NCBI GenBank assembly: GCA_900095095.1
Contig: FMBT01000333.1
Span: 124,001 to 188,000 of the forward strand
Direction of reading: 5' to 3'
Length of the DNA: 64,000 nucleotides
Origin: Fragilariopsis cylindrus CCMP1102
Taxonomy: Eukaryota > Bacillariophyta > Bacillariophyceae > Bacillariales > Bacillariaceae
Position numbers and translations under genes: made by a program. The notes beneath the pieces were generated by a model. The model saw only the letters and a program-made list of their open reading frames with translations. It did no database searches and was not told where the DNA came from. How positions within the stretch are numbered: the stretch's first letter is position 1; each line of letters starts with the position of its first letter. This document shows positions 62,870 to 64,000 of this stretch, piece after piece.

Positions 62870-63535
62870 TGATCAAAAGTAGAGAGTATAACTAGTCTAA
62901 ATTTTCTTTCCAGTTGTATCACTAGTTAGTGGTCGGGCTTTGTGTTGTTGATTATTAGCATTACACCTCAAAGCTGTAAGCCAGTGGTCCTGTTGATTAG
63001 CATTACACCTCACAACCAGTCATAATCATTCTTTTGAATTGTCGCCACAGGTGACAGGTGACCTATCTACGTGGAACTAGACATTTCTATAGTTGCACAA
63101 GTTATATTTAAAAAAAGCAAAAAAATGTATCTCAATGCTTTCCACAATCAAAAATAGAGAGTATAACTAGTTTACATTTTCTTTCCAGTGGTATCACTAG
63201 TTAGTGGTTTGGCTTGGTGTTTTTGGTTAGCATTACACCTCAAAGCTGTAAGCCAGTGGTCCTGTTGATTAGCATTACACCTCACAAAAAGTCATAATCA
63301 TTCTTTTGAATTGTCGCCACAGGTGACAGGTGACCTATCTACGTGGAACTAGACATTTCTATAGTTGCACAAGTTATATTTAAAAAAAGCAAAAAAATGT
63401 ATCTCAATGCTTTCCACAATCAAAAATAGAGAGTATAACTAGTTTACATTTTCTTTCCAGTGGTATCACTAGTTAGTGGTTTGGCTTGGTGTTTTTGGTT
63501 AGCATTACACCTCAAAGCTGTAAGCCAGCGGTCCG
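62870..63535. repeat. Tandem repeat, three copies, period about 272-275 bp
   Basis: The phrase ATTTTCTTTCCAG with GTATCACTAGTTAGTGG recurs with its CAG at 62911, 63186 and 63458. Each is followed by TAGCATTACACCTCAAAGCT and GTAAGCCAG. The first two also contain GTGACAGGTGACCTATCTAC and TAAAAAAAGCAAAAAAATGT. The second and third copies are almost identical; the first is more diverged. Non-coding. Confidence 0.88.
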
Positions 63536-64000
63536 AGACGTTGTGAGAGCAAGTTTGTTTTGGTGTTACAGTTTTCTATTGTAACCATTATTATTCTTAC
63601 AGTTTTCTATTTTTCCTCTTGGATTTTCTGTTATTTTTAAAACAACAAGTCTATACCTTCCTGCCTTTACACTACATAACAATGGTCTAGTCTAAAAGTA
63701 AGTAGATACAGAAGAATTATACTTGTTCATACATGCGGATGGGGACTACCTTATCTTATCATATCCTTCCTTGTGTGGCTAGTGGTGGTGTTATGTATAA
63801 AATAAATGCTAGCACAACAACAAACAAAAAATCATACATTGTACATACTCTTTCTGTTGGAGTAGCTAACTACTACTGTGTGTATATCGTAGCTGATTGT
63901 TGTGCCAGGTGGCTAGGGACTACCTACCATGTATAATTCACAGTGATATCTAACAGGCAAGCAACCTGCAAGTTCAATGCATAAAATATACATTACATCA
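63536..64000. other. Intergenic, nothing recognised
   Basis: AT-rich DNA running off the window. A 67-codon plus-strand frame at 63733-63936 has no signature. I see no gene or ordered repeat. Confidence 0.45.

Overview
This is a nuclear, AT-rich, microsatellite-laden chromosome segment of a photosynthetic stramenopile, most likely a diatom. The reasons are: GT-AG introns of about 100-580 bp; proteins full of Ser, Asn, Gln, Asp and Lys runs; a plastid-type bipartite presequence (hydrophobic signal ending SQA, then F) on a ferredoxin-reductase-like enzyme at 15.1 kb; and protein types that I associate with diatoms, such as tandem SET domains, a secreted Gly/Tyr/Asp-rich protein with an EF-hand tail, and very large low-complexity proteins. 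I cannot name the species. All splice models were made by eye from reading-frame phase and splice consensus and need RNA evidence. Several long open frames have no ATG at their 5' end, and I moved those starts to real ATGs or spliced them to an upstream exon.

Layout. 0-1.8 kb: short tandem repeats. 1.8-8.7 kb (-): a 2274-residue low-complexity protein with a thioredoxin/SH3BGR-like domain. 8.7-10.4 kb: microsatellites and a Stowaway-like MITE. 10.4-12.0 kb (-): a SAM-methyltransferase-like protein. 12.2-13.6 kb: a satellite of about 190-bp units. 15.1 kb (+): plastid FAD/NAD(P) oxidoreductase. 17.8-20.7 kb (+): a spliced Ser/Thr kinase. It converges on a B12D-family mitochondrial protein (20.7-21.4 kb, -). 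22.4-24.0 kb (-): a tail-anchored protein. 25.1-26.4 kb (-): a type II membrane protein. 27.4-31.2 kb (-): a tandem SET-domain protein, divergent from a 1627-residue coiled-coil protein (31.8-36.7 kb, +).

37-42.8 kb is an unstable accessory block. It holds two minus-strand genes with the same Gly-rich GDC tail but different membrane-anchoring N-termini, a frameshifted pseudogene, a tandem duplication, and inverted or shuffled repeats that recur at 49.4 kb. After that come a DGAT2-type acyltransferase (42.8-44.7 kb, -), a second copy of the MITE (45.1 kb), a seven-TM receptor-like protein with a Cys-rich ectodomain (46.1-49.0 kb, +), a small multi-TM protein resembling the Tim17/22/23 family (49.9-50.9 kb, +) and the secretory EF-hand protein (51.9-53.1 kb, -). 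A second coiled-coil protein, paralogous to the one at 31.8 kb, lies at 55.9-57.9 kb (-). It sits between two inverted arms of about 370 bp that carry tRNA-Leu(UAA)-derived sequence. The window ends with a four-TM protein, two good tRNA genes (Asp-GTC and Gly-GCC, 8 bp apart) and repeat-rich intergenic DNA.

There are no operons. The genes span metabolism (lipid acylation, plastid redox), signalling (kinase, 7TM, EF-hand), mitochondria (B12D, possible Tim17-like) and chromatin or protein methylation (SET). The strongest unexplained signals are the GDC-tail gene pair and its inverted flanks, the tRNA-Leu-derived inverted repeats, the paralogous coiled-coil pair, the two-copy MITE, and the 7TM protein with its three Cys modules.
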